From assembly GCF_002838065.1 (NCBI RefSeq), contig NZ_PIZU01000013.1:62001-126000 (forward strand): 64,000 nt of DNA, in the 5' to 3' direction. The notes under the pieces were generated by a model. That model was not told the origin of the DNA. It saw only the letters and a program-made list of their open reading frames with translations, and did no database searches. The stretch's first letter is position 1; every line of letters starts with the position of its first letter. This stretch comes from Mycobacterium hubeiense. Lineage in GTDB: Bacteria; Actinomycetota; Actinomycetes; Mycobacteriales; Mycobacteriaceae. Of the stretch, positions 52,866-61,095 are shown piece after piece. The position numbers and the translations under genes are program-made.

Positions 52866-54329
52866 TCATGGTGCAGGCACCACCGGTCCTGGCGGGATTG
52901 GTGGCGGCGGGACGGGTTGGACCTGAGCCGGGTAGGGCACGACGAACGGCTCTTCACCCGGTCGAGGCCCCGGCTCCTTCGGCGCGCCCGGCGGGGGCGC
53001 GGGGGGCAACCCGGGATAGAGGGGGGTGCCGTCAGGCGCGTATTGCGTTGCGCCGTATGGCGGCGCACCAGGGTAGGGAATCGGACCTGGCGCAGGCGGG
53101 CCGATCCGGTTGACGGTGGGGGGTTGCGGGTTGGCGCGCGTCCACGGGAAGAAATTTGCGTAGCCGGGGAACCCGATGCCTGGGTTAGGCCGAATATCCA
53201 CGCCGGTGCCCCAACCGGTGTTGGTGATCAGCTGGCGTTGCGGCCAGTTCTGCGCGACGTCGGGCAGCGAACCGCAGCCGGGCTTCCCGCCGGGTCCGCC
53301 CTTCGCACCGTTGATCGGCAGGTTGTCCGGGTACTTGTACTGGTCGTCACCCAGCAACAGCGCCACGTCAAGGATTACCGACTTACCGTTGGCACCGCCT
53401 GCGATGTCCTCGAACCCGAAGTCGATGACGTTTTTGCCGCCGGTGATCGTGCACGTCAGTTGCGGGTTGTACTTCATCAACAAGCTCGTCGTCGACTCGA
53501 GCGCGTTGACTGAGCGGATCAGGTTGTCCTTGCTGGGGGCAAGGAGATTGATACCGCTGTTCGCGAAGCCGACAAGGTTGAGAAGCAGCGCATCGAGTTG
53601 CTTTTCGTTGTCGGTGATGGTGGTGCTGGTCGTGCTCACCGCGTCGAGCACATTCACGATGTTGTCCGCCGCTGCGCCGTAGGTGTCGCTGAAGTCTTTG
53701 AGTGCCCGCCAATCCTGCCGGATGGTCTCGCTGCGGGGATTCAGCTCCAACAGCACCTCGTTGGCGGCCGTCACCGCCTCACCGACCCGATCGCCCTGAC
53801 CGCGCAAGCCCTCCGCGAGCGCAGATAGCACGGCATTCAACTTGGCGGTATCGATCTGTTTGAGCACCCCGACGAGGTTCTCGAAAACGGTGTTGACCTC
53901 GGTCGCAACGTTGCGCGCCATCAGCACGTCGCCTTTCGACAACCGCGCCGGGCTCGGGTCGTCGGGCACGACGAGCTCGACAAACTTGTTGCCGAACACT
54001 GTCGTCGCCTTGATCTCCGCCTCGACATTGGCCGGGATGTACTTGAGCTGATCGGTGTTGATATCCAACGTCAGGTTCACCGGCGCGTCACCCCCGGCGA
54101 CGGAATCCACCCGGCCGACCACGACGCCGCGCAGCTTGACGTCGTTTCCGGGTTCCATAATCAGCCCGGAACGCTCGGACTTCAGCGTGACCGGGACGGA
54201 GGACTTGTAGCTTCCGGTGAACAGCACCCAGACCAGGATGAGCCCGGCCACCAGCACCACGATCAGACCCAATGTCCACCAGGCCGGGTGAACGCGGGTT
54301 TCGCCGGCTCTCAACTTCCGTGCTGCCAT
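52866..54329 (-). CDS. mceA: MceA-type lipid-import protein
   Basis: 487 residues, ATG 54329. Membrane segment about 17-40 (HPAWWTLGLIVVLVAGLILVWVLF), MCE domain VPVTLKSERSGLIMEPGNDVKLRGVVVGRVDSVAGG, long helical region and a Pro-rich C-terminus ending PPPIPPGPVVPAP. First of six mce genes and 4 nt after YrbEB. The number of this operon (mce1-8) cannot be decided by eye, so generic symbols are used for the whole cluster. Confidence 0.92.
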   Translation of the reverse strand: MAARKLRAGETRVHPAWWTLGLIVVLVAGLILVWVLFTGSYKSSVPVTLKSERSGLIMEPGNDVKLRGVVVGRVDSVAGGDAPVNLTLDINTDQLKYIPANVEAEIKATTVFGNKFVELVVPDDPSPARLSKGDVLMARNVATEVNTVFENLVGVLKQIDTAKLNAVLSALAEGLRGQGDRVGEAVTAANEVLLELNPRSETIRQDWRALKDFSDTYGAAADNIVNVLDAVSTTSTTITDNEKQLDALLLNLVGFANSGINLLAPSKDNLIRSVNALESTTSLLMKYNPQLTCTITGGKNVIDFGFEDIAGGANGKSVILDVALLLGDDQYKYPDNLPINGAKGGPGGKPGCGSLPDVAQNWPQRQLITNTGWGTGVDIRPNPGIGFPGYANFFPWTRANPQPPTVNRIGPPAPGPIPYPGAPPYGATQYAPDGTPLYPGLPPAPPPGAPKEPGPRPGEEPFVVPYPAQVQPVPPPPIPPGPVVPAP

Positions 54330-54333
54330 ACCG

Positions 54334-55185
54334 CTATCCGGACAGATTCAGGCCGCCGCCCTGGCCGTAAATGCCCAGTGCGACGAATAGGAGGACAACG
54401 ATGACGGAGACCAGGGATGCCCGGACGGCTCGCCCAACGGCCTCGCCGACGCCCGCCGGACCACCCGAGGCGGTATAGCCGTAATAGGTATGTATGAGCA
54501 TCACAATCGTCGCCATTCCGAGGGCCTGGATGAAGGACAGAACCACGTCCGTTGGGTTCAGAAACGTGTCGAAGTAGTGGTCATAGACCCCGGTCGACTG
54601 CCCATAGGCAAGGGTGGTGCCGAGCCGGGTCGCGAGGTACGCGGCCAGCAACCCGAGGCAGAACAGGGGGATTCCCAAGATGACCCCAGCGACCAGACGG
54701 GTGGAGCACAGGTAGGGGATCGTGCGGATACTGATCACTTCCAGCGCGTCGATTTCTTCGTTGATCCTCATGGCGCCCAGCTGCGCGGTGCAGCCTGCGC
54801 CGATCGTTGCGGCAAGGGCGATGCCGACGACTGCGGGCGCCGCCAAGCGGGTGTTGATGTAAGCGGATGCGAAGCCGCTCAGTGCTTCCACCCCGATATT
54901 GGCCAGGGTGCCGTACAGCTGGATTGCGACGAGTGAGCCAACCTGCGAGGTAAGGAAGATGACGACGACGATGGTGCCCCCGATGAGCGCCATCGCCCCG
55001 ACACCCAAGCTCATCTGGGCGATCTGCCGCAGAAGTTCGACCTTGTAATGAACAAAGACGTCCCTGGTGCCGGAAACGGTTTTGGCAAAGAATTGGGCCT
55101 GCTCCCCGACCCTGTTCCACGTGTCGACCCAGCTCTTGGCCGTGCGCTGCACCCGGGGCAGAACCGGCCGTGCGGGGGCGCTCAC
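54334..55185 (-). CDS. yrbEB: YrbEB-type MlaE-family permease
   Basis: 283 residues from GTG 55185, overlapping the YrbEA stop (GTGA); the longer in-frame extension runs through the YrbEA gene and is a shadow. Five to six hydrophobic segments and the MlaE signature region TIGAGCTAQLGAMRINEEIDALEVISIRTIPYLCSTRLVAG. With YrbEA it forms the inner-membrane permease of the ABC-type lipid importer; the ATPase (MceG) is not in the window. Confidence 0.93.
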   Translation of the reverse strand: MSAPARPVLPRVQRTAKSWVDTWNRVGEQAQFFAKTVSGTRDVFVHYKVELLRQIAQMSLGVGAMALIGGTIVVVIFLTSQVGSLVAIQLYGTLANIGVEALSGFASAYINTRLAAPAVVGIALAATIGAGCTAQLGAMRINEEIDALEVISIRTIPYLCSTRLVAGVILGIPLFCLGLLAAYLATRLGTTLAYGQSTGVYDHYFDTFLNPTDVVLSFIQALGMATIVMLIHTYYGYTASGGPAGVGEAVGRAVRASLVSVIVVLLFVALGIYGQGGGLNLSG

Positions 55186-55985
55186 AGCGTTGCCTTCGCG
55201 CCGACAGCGGTCGCGATGGTGCTGATGAAAAACAGCACCAAGAAGGTGAAGACCACCGTTTCGTTGACTGCGTTGCCGACACCCTGCGGCCCGCCACCCA
55301 CCGACAGGCCCTTGTAGCAGGCAATGAGGCCGGCAAAGAATCCGAACAGGATCGCCTTGACCAGCGCGATGATCAGCTCCGGTAGTCCGACCAACAGCGT
55401 CAGGCTCGCGACGAATGCACCGGGCGTGACGTCTTGGAGAAAGACCGAGAAAAGAAAGCCGAAGAACAGACCCACCACGACGACCAGAGAGGTCAGCATG
55501 ACTGCGACCAGGGTTGCCGACAGCACCCGCGGGACCACCAAGCGATGGACGGGGTTGAGCCCGAGCACCCGCAGCGCGTCGATCTCTTCGCGGATGGTGC
55601 GTGAACCCAAATCGGCGCACATGGCCGTCGCGCCTGCGCCCGAGATCACCAGCACAGTGATGATCGGTCCGATGTAAAGCACCGCGCCCAGGGCAGCCCC
55701 TGCTCCGGATGCGTCGGCAGCGCCGATTTCGATGAGCAGCAGGTTGAGAATGAACGAGGTCAGCACCACGAATGGGATGGCCATCAAGATGGTCGGCAAG
55801 ACCGAAACCCGCGCGACGAACCAGGTCTGCTCAACGAACTCGCGGAAGGGAAACGGCGGCTTGAACATCTGCACCACCGTGTCCATCGACATCGCGAAGA
55901 AGTCGCCGACCGCCCGCAGGGGCTTGGCTACATCCGGCTGCTCGTACGCGGCCACTATCGAACTCCGCTCCGCGCTGGACGGCAT
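55182..55985 (-). CDS. yrbEA: YrbEA-type MlaE-family permease
   Basis: 267 residues. MlaE permease signature: ISGAGATAMCADLGSRTIREEIDALRVLGLNPVHRLVVPRVLSATL, with several hydrophobic segments on both sides. First gene of the eight-gene minus-strand operon 55985-46361, in which most junctions overlap by 4 nt. The only sizeable gap is 42 nt before mceB. Promoter must lie in the non-coding stretch beyond 55985; no regulator gene is adjacent. Confidence 0.93.
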   Translation of the reverse strand: MPSSAERSSIVAAYEQPDVAKPLRAVGDFFAMSMDTVVQMFKPPFPFREFVEQTWFVARVSVLPTILMAIPFVVLTSFILNLLLIEIGAADASGAGAALGAVLYIGPIITVLVISGAGATAMCADLGSRTIREEIDALRVLGLNPVHRLVVPRVLSATLVAVMLTSLVVVVGLFFGFLFSVFLQDVTPGAFVASLTLLVGLPELIIALVKAILFGFFAGLIACYKGLSVGGGPQGVGNAVNETVVFTFLVLFFISTIATAVGAKATL

Positions 55986-57153
55986 AGGCCCGCGCTGTTC
56001 GAGCCGAGGGGGCGACCGGCGGTGCTCATACCCTCGTCGTCCAATGGATTAACAGCCTCGGCGACGGCGCACTTCATTGACCGCTTAATCCCCTCCGTCA
56101 AGCCCCATCGTATTGCCAGCCACCTGCCCAGTTGTGATTCAACGCACAGCTGACTGCCGACAAACCGTACACCACGTTTTTCCGCAGTAGCAACAGTTTC
56201 GGATTTTCAATGACATCGGCACCCCGGTTCACCTAGTTGAACAAGTAGCGTTTGCTCTTGTTGCATGCGACAGTTACGCGACGAACGTCTCATCCAGTGG
56301 ACAGTCGCCTGACTGCCCAGGATCAAGCGACCGGGGAACGTAATCGGCGAGGACACCGCTGCCTATCAGCACAGTTGAGGAAGCTGCGATCCGGCAGAAG
56401 TCGATCTGCCAAACGGCGCAGCACGTCGGAATCGGCTGGCGGCCCCTTCAGCCTCGGAGTGTCGAAACTCTGGCCCTTGGATTTGCTATAGGTCGGGAAG
56501 GTATGTTCGAACAGCGAGTAACAATCACTGTCAGCAAATTTACTTGCAAGCAATTAAGGACGTTCTAGATCCGATAAGTCAGGCTCATGTCCGTTCAATT
56601 ACCCTTTTCTCAGGCCCACTCCGAAAAGAAGGGAAATACCCAAATTGGGTACGGTTGACGTCAATGCAGATCGACCGATCCGATTGTGCAGAGGTCTCCC
56701 CGGCGGGCGGTTGGCCAGCCCCGAGCACCGGATCCCCTCAGGCCACGACAGGCAGCGACAAGGGCCGGCCGTCATCGCGCTACAGACGATGGATCCCAAG
56801 TGGACGACAGCGGTGCGCAAATTCGCCTCGGCGCAGCCTTAGCCGAACCGCAGGCCAACGAAGTGTGTTCGAATATCCAAGCGGCGGAAAAACTAAGTAA
56901 TTATCTATCTATATAGCTACTTATGATGTGTTCTGCGGCGAACGCCGCGCCGGTCCGCAGGAGCCGGCGAGGTGCACTGCCGACGGCTCGGATGCGGTTG
57001 CTCAGTACGGCTGATGGCTCCCGCAACCACTGCGCCGGGTGATGAACGCGAGGCGAGGTGAAGACCGTGAACTAGGCGGATGGCCGGTGCGAACGAGCTG
57101 GCGCGTGTACCATCACTTATCTTACTAGGTAAACGACGTTCCGAGGATGAGAG
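55986..57153. other. 1.17-kb non-coding stretch upstream of mce operon
   Basis: No frame with a credible start, codon bias and family resemblance was found here; the longest plus-strand frames (56252-56491, 56544-56900) look random. Base composition falls visibly between about 56150 and 56920, with AT-rich runs such as AATTATCTATCTATATAG. An inverted repeat AACAAG-N11-CTTGTT lies at 56240-56262. It could hold a long leader or promoter of the mce operon, a degraded gene, or a foreign fragment. Confidence 0.6.
57122..57132. promoter_or_regulatory. palindrome TTAC-TAG-GTAA before LLM oxidoreductase
   Basis: Sits 22 nt before the start at 57154. TTACT-N2-GTA also occurs at 58189-58198, before the FadR-type gene, and may be the site of that regulator. 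Confidence 0.45.
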
Positions 57154-58149
57154 ATGAAGTGGGGACTTCCCTGGCCCGGCCCCGCACTGGCGGCAGAGGC
57201 CGAGCACGCGGGCGCTAGCGCCTTCTGCGCAGGTGAATTCGCAGACCTCAGTGCCTATGTGACGGCTGCGGAGATGGCTTCTGCCACGACCAGAGCGATG
57301 ATCGGCCCTGGCATCGCCTATGCATTCGCGCGGTCCCCGTTCGTACATGCCGCGTCGATCCGCCATCTGTCGAAGAGCGCCAACGACCGGGTCTTCCTAG
57401 GACTGGGCGCGGGCACAACCCGCATGAACCGGGACTGGTTCGGCGTCAACGCCAAGCACCCAGCGCCGCGCATGGCCGAACTCATCGAGGTGATCAGGGC
57501 GTTCCTGCACGCAGAAAACGGCGAGGCCATCCGCTATCACGGCGATTTCTACTCAATCGATGCCGACATCCGCGCGCCGGTGTTCGGTCGACTCGACGTG
57601 CCGATCCTGATCGGTGCGTTCAACAAGATCATGATCCGCACGGCGGGCCGCGTCGCCGACGGCGTAATCGGTCACGGGCTCTTCACCGATCGCTGGTGGG
57701 AGGAAGTGGTCGATCCCGAGCTCTCCCGGGGCGCTGACACTGCGGGCCGCGACGCGAGCAGCCTCAAACGGTGGGGATGGCTGATCACCGCCATCGACGA
57801 TGCCGATCCCGGCCGCGCCATCACCGACGCACGCCTGCAGATCGCTTTCTACCTGACCGTGCGGACCTATGACGCCCTTGTCGAGTTGCACGACTGGCAG
57901 GACGAGGTTGCCGCGATCCGCGCCGAGTTCCGAAACGGGCGCCCGAAGGCCATGGCCGACCACGTCACCGACGAGATGTTGTGGGCAGTGGCAATCTGCG
58001 GCGATGCGGCTCAAGCCCGCGAGATGCTCAACCAGCGCAAGCGGCTGCCCGAAACGGCGTTCATCGCGGCGCCCAGTTTCCTTGTCGGTCGGCGCAGACG
58101 TTCGGAGTACGACGCGGCCGCCGTCCGACTGGCGTCCGAACTGCACTGA
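57154..58149 (+). CDS. LLM-class F420-dependent oxidoreductase
   Basis: 331 residues, ATG 57154 after CCGAGGATGAGAG. Luciferase-like fold: HAGASAFCAGEFADLSAYVTAAEMASATTRAMIGPGIAYAFARSPFVHAASIRHLSK, FLGLGAGTTRMNRDWFG, RLDVPILIGAFNKIMIRTAGRVADGVIGHGLFT. The N-terminus is shorter and more diverged than in typical members. Probably F420-dependent. Monocistronic, directly upstream of a FadR-type regulator that may control it. Confidence 0.85.
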   Translation: MKWGLPWPGPALAAEAEHAGASAFCAGEFADLSAYVTAAEMASATTRAMIGPGIAYAFARSPFVHAASIRHLSKSANDRVFLGLGAGTTRMNRDWFGVNAKHPAPRMAELIEVIRAFLHAENGEAIRYHGDFYSIDADIRAPVFGRLDVPILIGAFNKIMIRTAGRVADGVIGHGLFTDRWWEEVVDPELSRGADTAGRDASSLKRWGWLITAIDDADPGRAITDARLQIAFYLTVRTYDALVELHDWQDEVAAIRAEFRNGRPKAMADHVTDEMLWAVAICGDAAQAREMLNQRKRLPETAFIAAPSFLVGRRRRSEYDAAAVRLASELH

Positions 58150-58188
58150 CACCCCGAGTCACCGCCGGAAAACCCCGATTCACATGGT

Positions 58189-58198
58189 TTACTCAGTA
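58189..58198. promoter_or_regulatory. TTACT-N2-GTA element before FadR-type gene
   Basis: Contains the inverted repeat TACT-C-AGTA (58190-58198), 31 nt upstream of the regulator start. Matches 57122-57131. Confidence 0.4.
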
Positions 58199-58229
58199 GT
58201 ACAACTGCGATTGCGGAAGAGAGGACACG

Positions 58230-59021
58230 GTGTCTCGACCCGATCCGCTCGGACCGATGATCTCACCGGAGTCGAAGTCGGGCGCCGTGCGTTCCCCAAA
58301 GACTTCGGAGCTGGTTGCACGCACGTTGCGCGGGATGGTCGTCGACGGCCAACTCAAGGACGGCGACTTTCTTCCCCATGAGGCGGAACTCATCGCCCAT
58401 TTCCAAGTCAGCCGGCCCACCTTGCGGGAAGCGGTGCGTGTGCTGGAATCCGAGCGCCTCGTCGAAGTCCGTCGCGGTTCGCGCACGGGCGCCAAGGTGC
58501 GAGTGCCCGGACCCGAGATCGTGGCGCGGCCGGCAGGACTATTGCTCGCGTTATCGGGCGCGACGCTGGCAGACGTGATGACCGCCCGCACCGTGATCGA
58601 ACCGCCGGCGGCCAAACTGCTCGCCGAGGACGGCACTGCCGAAGCCCACGCGGAACTCCGGCGGCTGGTCGACGATGTGCCTCACGCGTATGAGGCAGGC
58701 ACGCTGGCATCCGCGTCGGCATACCTGCATCGCCGGATGGTCGAGCTCTCGGGCAACGCGACACTCGGAATCATCGCCGGGATGCTGCATGAGATCGGCG
58801 AACGCCACACGGCCGCAGCGATTCTCGGGGCCGACAGCACCAACAAGGTTGCGAAGGCGGAGTACGCCAGGCTGGTCAAGTCCTACGCACGCCTTGCCGA
58901 CTTGGTGGAGGCTCGCAAAGGCGCCGAAGCCGAAACCCACTGGCGCCGCCACATGGAAGCCGCGAGCGCCGCGATGCTGCGCGGCCACGAGAAGACCAGG
59001 GTTCGCGACATCATCGACTGA
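58230..59021 (+). CDS. GntR-family regulator, FadR/FCD subfamily
   Basis: 263 residues from GTG 58230, after GAAGAGAGGACAC. The winged helix at about 20-85 (ELVARTLRGMVVDGQLKDGDFLPHEAELIAHFQVSRPTLREAVRVLESERLV) closely matches that of the regulator at 33153. The FCD ligand domain carries YLHRRMVELSGNATLGII and KSYARLADLVEARKGAEAETHWRRHME. It probably regulates its own gene, the LLM gene upstream and perhaps the CaiB-TetR-P450 unit downstream. Confidence 0.92.
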   Translation: MSRPDPLGPMISPESKSGAVRSPKTSELVARTLRGMVVDGQLKDGDFLPHEAELIAHFQVSRPTLREAVRVLESERLVEVRRGSRTGAKVRVPGPEIVARPAGLLLALSGATLADVMTARTVIEPPAAKLLAEDGTAEAHAELRRLVDDVPHAYEAGTLASASAYLHRRMVELSGNATLGIIAGMLHEIGERHTAAAILGADSTNKVAKAEYARLVKSYARLADLVEARKGAEAETHWRRHMEAASAAMLRGHEKTRVRDIID

Positions 59022-59057
59022 CGGCGACTCGATCCCATTCGCCGTTGCGCTCTCACC

Positions 59058-59064
59058 TTTGTGA
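59058..59064. promoter_or_regulatory. additional CTTTGTG half-site
   Basis: Same sequence and orientation as the right arm of the palindrome at 59086-59105, 22 nt away. Confidence 0.3.
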
Positions 59065-59085
59065 TCCAGGTCTCGCTTTGCGCCC

Positions 59086-59105
59086 ACAAAGCTGATACTT
59101 TGTGA
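59086..59105. promoter_or_regulatory. operator palindrome CACAAAG-CTGATA-CTTTGTG
   Basis: Perfect 7-bp arms, 52 nt before the CaiB start, in the promoter of the CaiB-TetR-P450 operon. Best candidate for autoregulation by the TetR protein encoded at 60398. Confidence 0.6.
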
Positions 59106-59157
59106 GTCAGCAGTCGCAGAAATGCATCATCGCAGATCAACAATCTCAGGAGTATCC

Positions 59158-60387
59158 GTGACCAGGCCACTAACGGGCGTCCGGGTCCTGGAGGTCGCGC
59201 AGTTCACGTTCGTCCCGTCGGCGGGCGCTGTGCTCGCCGACTGGGGCGCCGAGGTGGTGAAGATCGAGCATCCGGTGACCGGCGACGCGCAGCGAGGTCT
59301 GGTGAAGGTGCTCGGCCAAGCCGCCAGCAAGCCGGGCTCGTCGTTCGCGCCGATCATGGAGGCACCCAATCGCGGCAAGCGCAGCGTCGGTCTCGCCCTC
59401 GACAACGACGACGCCAGGCCGGTGCTCGAGGAACTCATCCGGCGCAGCGACGTCTTGCTCACCAACTATCTGCCGTCCGCGCGCACCAAGCTGCGCATCG
59501 ACGTCGAGGACGTCCGACGCATCAACCCGGACATCATCTACGTCGCGGGCAGCGGGTTCGGGATGAACGGACCCGACCGTGACGCCGGCGCCTACGACGC
59601 GACGGCGTTCTGGGCGCGCGGCGGCAGCGCCGACGGCGTCACACCCCCTGACGCCGACTCGGTGGCGTTCATGCCCGCGGGGGCCTACGGCGACAACATC
59701 GGCGGGCTGGCGATCGCGGGTGGAGTTGCCGCGGCGCTTTTCGGTCGACAGGTCACCGGCGAGGCTGCCGTCCTTGATGTTTCGTTGCTCGCCGTCGGTG
59801 CGTGGACAACGCAGTTCAGCGTCAACATGGCGATGCTGATGGGCGGCCCGCTGCCGAAGATCGAGCGCAAGACACAGGCGCCGGGCAATCCGCTCACCGG
59901 GGCCTACCGCACCTCCGACGGTCGGTTCGTCCAGCTGTCGATGCTGCAGCCCACCCGGTACTGGCCGGAGTTCTGCCGGCTGATGGGGCTGGACGCCTAT
60001 GCCGAGGACCCGAGATTCGCATCGATGGAGTCGATGGCCGCCAATGCAGACGCCGCCTATGAAATCGTCGCCGAGGCGATCGGCAAGTTGACCCATTCCG
60101 AGTGCAAGAAAGTGCTCGATCGCGGGACCGGGCAGTGGGCACCCGTGCAGGATGCTTGGGAGCTGGCCAACGACGAAGCGCTAATCGCCAACGGTCGCAT
60201 TGCCGAAGTCGTTGATGCCGAAGGCAATTCGCAGAAGTTGGTCGCCAGTCCTGTCAAGTTCGGTGACGACCCCGTCACCATGTCGCGGGCTCCGCAGTTC
60301 GCCGAACACACCGACGACGTGCTCCGCGAACTCGGCCTGGACGACGACCGACTCATCGAACTCAAGATCTCCGGCGCGATCACATGA
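59158..60387 (+). CDS. CaiB/BaiF family III CoA-transferase
   Basis: 409 residues from GTG 59158, with CTCAGGAG 5 nt upstream; a longer ATG start at 59122 lacks this. VLEVAQFTFVPSAGAVLADWGAEVVKIEHPVTGDAQRGL, NRGKRSVGLALD and the catalytic Asp in AYGDNIGGLAIAGG define the family. It is a paralogue of the gene at 26838-28049. First gene of a CaiB-TetR-P450 operon behind a strong palindrome. Confidence 0.93.
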   Translation: MTRPLTGVRVLEVAQFTFVPSAGAVLADWGAEVVKIEHPVTGDAQRGLVKVLGQAASKPGSSFAPIMEAPNRGKRSVGLALDNDDARPVLEELIRRSDVLLTNYLPSARTKLRIDVEDVRRINPDIIYVAGSGFGMNGPDRDAGAYDATAFWARGGSADGVTPPDADSVAFMPAGAYGDNIGGLAIAGGVAAALFGRQVTGEAAVLDVSLLAVGAWTTQFSVNMAMLMGGPLPKIERKTQAPGNPLTGAYRTSDGRFVQLSMLQPTRYWPEFCRLMGLDAYAEDPRFASMESMAANADAAYEIVAEAIGKLTHSECKKVLDRGTGQWAPVQDAWELANDEALIANGRIAEVVDAEGNSQKLVASPVKFGDDPVTMSRAPQFAEHTDDVLRELGLDDDRLIELKISGAIT

Positions 60388-60397
60388 GCCGACCAGC

Positions 60398-61084
60398 ATG
60401 ACAGTCGTCGACGCCACCGTGCGCGAGGACGGCACCGTCAAGGACCGGTTGATCCGGGCCGCCGACGCGGAGATCGCAGAGCATGGAATCGCCGCCGTGC
60501 AGATGGACACCGTCGCCAAGAGGGCCGGAGTCTCTCGTGCGACCGCGTTCCGGCAACTGGGTAGCGTCTCGGAGTTGCTGGTGCAAGTGGCGCTCCTGCG
60601 GGCCCGCAGGCACGTGGCGGAGGTGCAGTCGCTGATGGCCGCAAAGGCCGGCGCGTTCGCAAAGCTCGAGGCCGCAATGATTTACACGACGCGCGAACTG
60701 CCCACCGATCCGTCGATCTCCGCGCTGATCGCCCAGCACTCCGCATCGGTTCACGATCCGCACGTACACCGGGTCGCGGTCGACGCCGTCGGGCACGTGC
60801 TCGAGGAGGGCCGGCGAAACGGCGAAGTGCGAGACGACCTGGAGATCGACGAACTCGTCGACTTCCTGGTCGAACAGACCTACATCGCCGCCGAGGAACT
60901 CGACCGGTCCCCGGACGAGGTGCGACGGCGATTCCGTCACTTCATCATCCCCGCCCTGGCCGCATCTGGTGGCTCCGGCGGCGAACGCCTCTCCCGGACA
61001 AGAGAAGTCGAAGATGCCGTCGACACCGCCATCGAAGCACTGAGCAATCTTGCCGACCAACTCAAACGAGGTCGACGTCGATGA
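60398..61084 (+). CDS. TetR-family transcriptional regulator
   Basis: 228 residues from ATG 60398. HTH region KDRLIRAADAEIAEHGIAAVQMDTVAKRAGVSRATAFRQLGS at about 15-60. The effector domain contains YTTRELPTDPSISALIAQHS, and the C-terminus is RG-rich. Unlike the 9845/16296 pair it lacks the VQHHYKTK recognition helix. Embedded between CaiB and a P450; likely local repressor acting at 59086-59105, with a pathway acid or CoA ester as ligand. Confidence 0.9.
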   Translation: MTVVDATVREDGTVKDRLIRAADAEIAEHGIAAVQMDTVAKRAGVSRATAFRQLGSVSELLVQVALLRARRHVAEVQSLMAAKAGAFAKLEAAMIYTTRELPTDPSISALIAQHSASVHDPHVHRVAVDAVGHVLEEGRRNGEVRDDLEIDELVDFLVEQTYIAAEELDRSPDEVRRRFRHFIIPALAASGGSGGERLSRTREVEDAVDTAIEALSNLADQLKRGRRR

Positions 61085-61095
61085 AAGGGAAAATC

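Noticed and set aside
46361..55985. Assigning the operon to mce4 (cholesterol import)
   Set aside because: The surroundings do not match the known mce4 neighbourhood and the Mce sequences cannot be classed by eye.
56240..56262. AACAAG-N11-CTTGTT as a KstR2-type site
   Set aside because: KstR2 sites have a 2-nt centre between CAAG and CTTG; this spacing is far too long.
56544..56900. 118-residue frame in the gene-free gap
   Set aside because: No ribosome-binding site, random composition and no family pattern.
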